Source of the DNA: Ornithobacterium rhinotracheale
GTDB taxonomy: Bacteria; Bacteroidota; Bacteroidia; Flavobacteriales; Weeksellaceae
Length of the DNA stretch: 64,000 bases
Assembly: GCF_022832975.1 (NCBI RefSeq)
Contig: NZ_CP094846.1
Location: 2,307,501 to 2,371,500 of the forward strand
Reading direction: 5' to 3'
Made by a program: the position numbers and the translations under genes
Notes under the pieces: model-generated
What the model saw: only the letters and a program-made list of their open reading frames with translations
The model's database searches: none
Told to the model about the DNA's origin: nothing
Shown here: piece by piece, positions 62,528 to 64,000 of the stretch
How positions within the stretch are numbered: the first letter of the stretch is position 1
Layout of the letters: each line of letters begins with the position of its first letter

Positions 62528-64000
62528 ATGAAAAAATATACCCCTGAAGAAATCCAGCAAATCACCGAGAGCGTATCTGTTCTAGATTATTTTAGACATC
62601 TAGAAAATAAAGGTATTGTAAGTTTTAATCGCAAAACAGGACACGACCATTACTTTCTTACCGAAAGCAATAAATTTTCTGTAAACGATGATGGGTTCTA
62701 TGATTTTAAAACAGGCGAAGGTGGGAAAATCATCAAAGCCGTAATGCAATTAGAAAACAAATCGTGGAAAGAAGCCATAGACTTCCTAAAAGATTTTTCA
62801 AATACAGGAATAACGCAGAATGCAGAAAAAAGACAAGGCAGAGATAAAAACACTTCATCTGCCACAAAGCCTAAAATTAATCACATTTTAAGACCGAATA
62901 ATGATAAACTCTTACAATATTTTGAAGAACGAGGCATTTCTTCTGAGGTTTTACAAGCAAACACTAAACAGGTTCATTATGCTGTTAATGATAAAAAATA
63001 TTTTGGCATTGGATTAAAAAATGATTCTGAAGGTTACGAAATTCGTAACCCTTTTATGAAAACGAAGCTGGGAACTTCGGATATTGCAACAATCAAAGGA
63101 GAAAAAAATGCAATGGTGGTATTCGAGGGAATGACTGATATGCTTTCTTTTCTGCAATTATCCAAGGATAATAATATGGAAAATAAGCATAATTTGGTGG
63201 TGCTTAATTCTGTCACTAACGCGGACAGATTTATTGATAAGTATAAAGACTATACAGGGAAAATATTTTTGCTCTTAGATGGAGATAAAGCAGGAGATGA
63301 GACCACACAAAAAATACTTGAGGCGTTTCAATATAAAAACATAGAAGATGCAAGATATAAATACGATATTGGAGGGGCAAATAAAGATTTAAATGATTAT
63401 TTAAAGAATAAAAATGCTCTAATAAAAGAAAAAAATACTAACTTAGCAAAAATTAATAATCAACTAGGAAGCGATGAAACCACAAGAATTGAATCCAAAA
63501 GACTTTCCGCATCTGAGTCAATGGGAAGAGAAGAAACTCAACGAAACGATAGAGAACTTAACACGCCAAGCCAATCCGAGCAAGGAGGAAATCTCAGAGA
63601 AAGACAAACAATGGACAGCAACGATGCTGGAGATGGACTTAGCCCATCAGAGCGCATCGATTTGGGAAGAGGAGGAAGAGTGGGAACCACCTTACTTGGA
63701 ACACAACAAAGCCGTGTTAAAGGCACAGGAATTATACACGAAGAGGGATATAGAGGGACTGGAGAATCTGTTAGAGGAAGTGAATCAAGCCAACACGATA
63801 ACAATCGTGGAGAACAAAATCAAGCAGATAATGGCGGAAGATTTACTCGAAGAGGGGAATCAGGAAGCCCTAGACAAAATGTGGGAGAACGAAATGGAAC
63901 CAGAGATGAGGGAGTTCCTCAGAATCAAAACACTTCAAGTGAGAGACTTGCCATATTAATCCAAGAGATTAAAAACCTTCCCAAGCCTTCTAATGAGCAA
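62528..64000 (+). CDS. Toprim-domain protein (DUF3991-like), 3' end outside window
   Basis: The frame starts at ATG 62528 (MKKYTPEEIQQITESVSVLD), 6 bases after the previous stop, and is open to the right edge. The toprim centre has VFEGMTDM (E200) and LLLDGDKAGDETT (D251, D253), resembling the DnaG-like primase catalytic metal site. There is no CHC2 zinc finger. From about residue 315 the protein is a polar, Gly/Arg/Ser/Glu-rich linker; large Bacteroidetes element proteins of this kind continue into a helicase or methylase, which may lie beyond the window. A second open frame covers the linker (63474-63959). Confidence 0.8.
   Translation, partial: MKKYTPEEIQQITESVSVLDYFRHLENKGIVSFNRKTGHDHYFLTESNKFSVNDDGFYDFKTGEGGKIIKAVMQLENKSWKEAIDFLKDFSNTGITQNAEKRQGRDKNTSSATKPKINHILRPNNDKLLQYFEERGISSEVLQANTKQVHYAVNDKKYFGIGLKNDSEGYEIRNPFMKTKLGTSDIATIKGEKNAMVVFEGMTDMLSFLQLSKDNNMENKHNLVVLNSVTNADRFIDKYKDYTGKIFLLLDGDKAGDETTQKILEAFQYKNIEDARYKYDIGGANKDLNDYLKNKNALIKEKNTNLAKINNQLGSDETTRIESKRLSASESMGREETQRNDRELNTPSQSEQGGNLRERQTMDSNDAGDGLSPSERIDLGRGGRVGTTLLGTQQSRVKGTGIIHEEGYRGTGESVRGSESSQHDNNRGEQNQADNGGRFTRRGESGSPRQNVGERNGTRDEGVPQNQNTSSERLAILIQEIKNLPKPSNEQ
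63474..63959 (+). CDS. Overlapping ORF inside the toprim gene (161 residues)
   Basis: In the frame +1 to the toprim gene, an ATG at 63474 preceded by AGGA (4 bases spacing) opens 161 codons with a stop at 63959. The product is acidic, soluble and helical, with a protein-like LNPKDFPHLSQWEEKKLNET opening, not low complexity. The toprim frame here encodes only a polar linker, so both may be used, or this may be chance in AT-rich DNA. A proteomic or comparative test is needed. Confidence 0.35.
   Translation: MKPQELNPKDFPHLSQWEEKKLNETIENLTRQANPSKEEISEKDKQWTATMLEMDLAHQSASIWEEEEEWEPPYLEHNKAVLKAQELYTKRDIEGLENLLEEVNQANTITIVENKIKQIMAEDLLEEGNQEALDKMWENEMEPEMREFLRIKTLQVRDLPY

Overview
The window comes from a member of the phylum Bacteroidetes, class Flavobacteriia, most likely a Weeksellaceae or Ornithobacterium-like genome. 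The grounds are AT-rich DNA, many promoters with the Bacteroidetes -7 box TAnnTTTG (several with a TTG or TTTG about 17-21 bases upstream), weak Shine-Dalgarno sites, and lineage-typical families: GLPGLI, BACON, Big_5 lipoproteins, IS1380, DUF4133/DUF4134 conjugation proteins and the histone-like HU-related family. The exact genus is not certain.

Bases 1-41,550 are mostly ordinary chromosome. In order: the 3' part of an alpha-2-macroglobulin gene; tRNA-Ala; a minus-strand operon (PLP desulfhydrase/deaminase, LysM glucosaminidase, hemL); tyrS; pgk; a BACON lipoprotein; tRNA-Phe; a minus-strand operon rseP-pncA-uracil-DNA-glycosylase-like gene whose last member is frameshifted; a duplicated-ATPase peptide ABC protein; a 59-residue Cys-rich membrane peptide; an unrecognised four-gene operon; an HU-like gene behind an (AC)21 leader; an exonuclease/phosphatase, YjgR-like ATPase, DnaQ/GIY-YIG nuclease and LOG protein cluster; a sulfatase; tgt plus an LptF/G permease; two copies of tRNA-Val around an orphan membrane gene; manA; a haem-binding protein; an IS1380-family insertion; a GroES-like/MBL/Big_5 operon; a GLPGLI pair plus outer-membrane barrel; and an M20 dipeptidase.

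From tRNA-Arg (41,475) to the right edge, all non-IS genes lie on the plus strand and look like an integrated conjugative element. After a 33-bp x 11 tandem array, an Rpn-type nuclease and a repeat-rich candidate oriT come a relaxosome accessory protein and relaxase, a ParA-type ATPase, small membrane and pilin-like proteins (DUF4134, DUF4133), the VirB4-type ATPase TraG, three related exported helical proteins, a coupling protein, an M23 peptidase, DNA topoisomerase III and a toprim protein that runs off the window. An IS3-family element (about 53,088-54,570) sits exactly where the VirB6/8/9/10-like genes and the membrane domain of the coupling protein would be expected, so the element may have been crippled by an IS-linked deletion.

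The most unusual observations are: (1) a complete J-domain with its HPD motif embedded between the Walker A and Walker B motifs of the TraG/VirB4 ATPase; (2) an (AC)21 microsatellite inside a short leader ORF upstream of the HU-like gene, where a change of one repeat would open a frame through a strong terminator-like hairpin; (3) the IS3-linked truncation of the conjugation genes; (4) a 161-codon ORF overlapping the toprim gene in another frame, with its own Shine-Dalgarno-like site; (5) the tandem 33-bp array beside the tRNA-Arg integration site.
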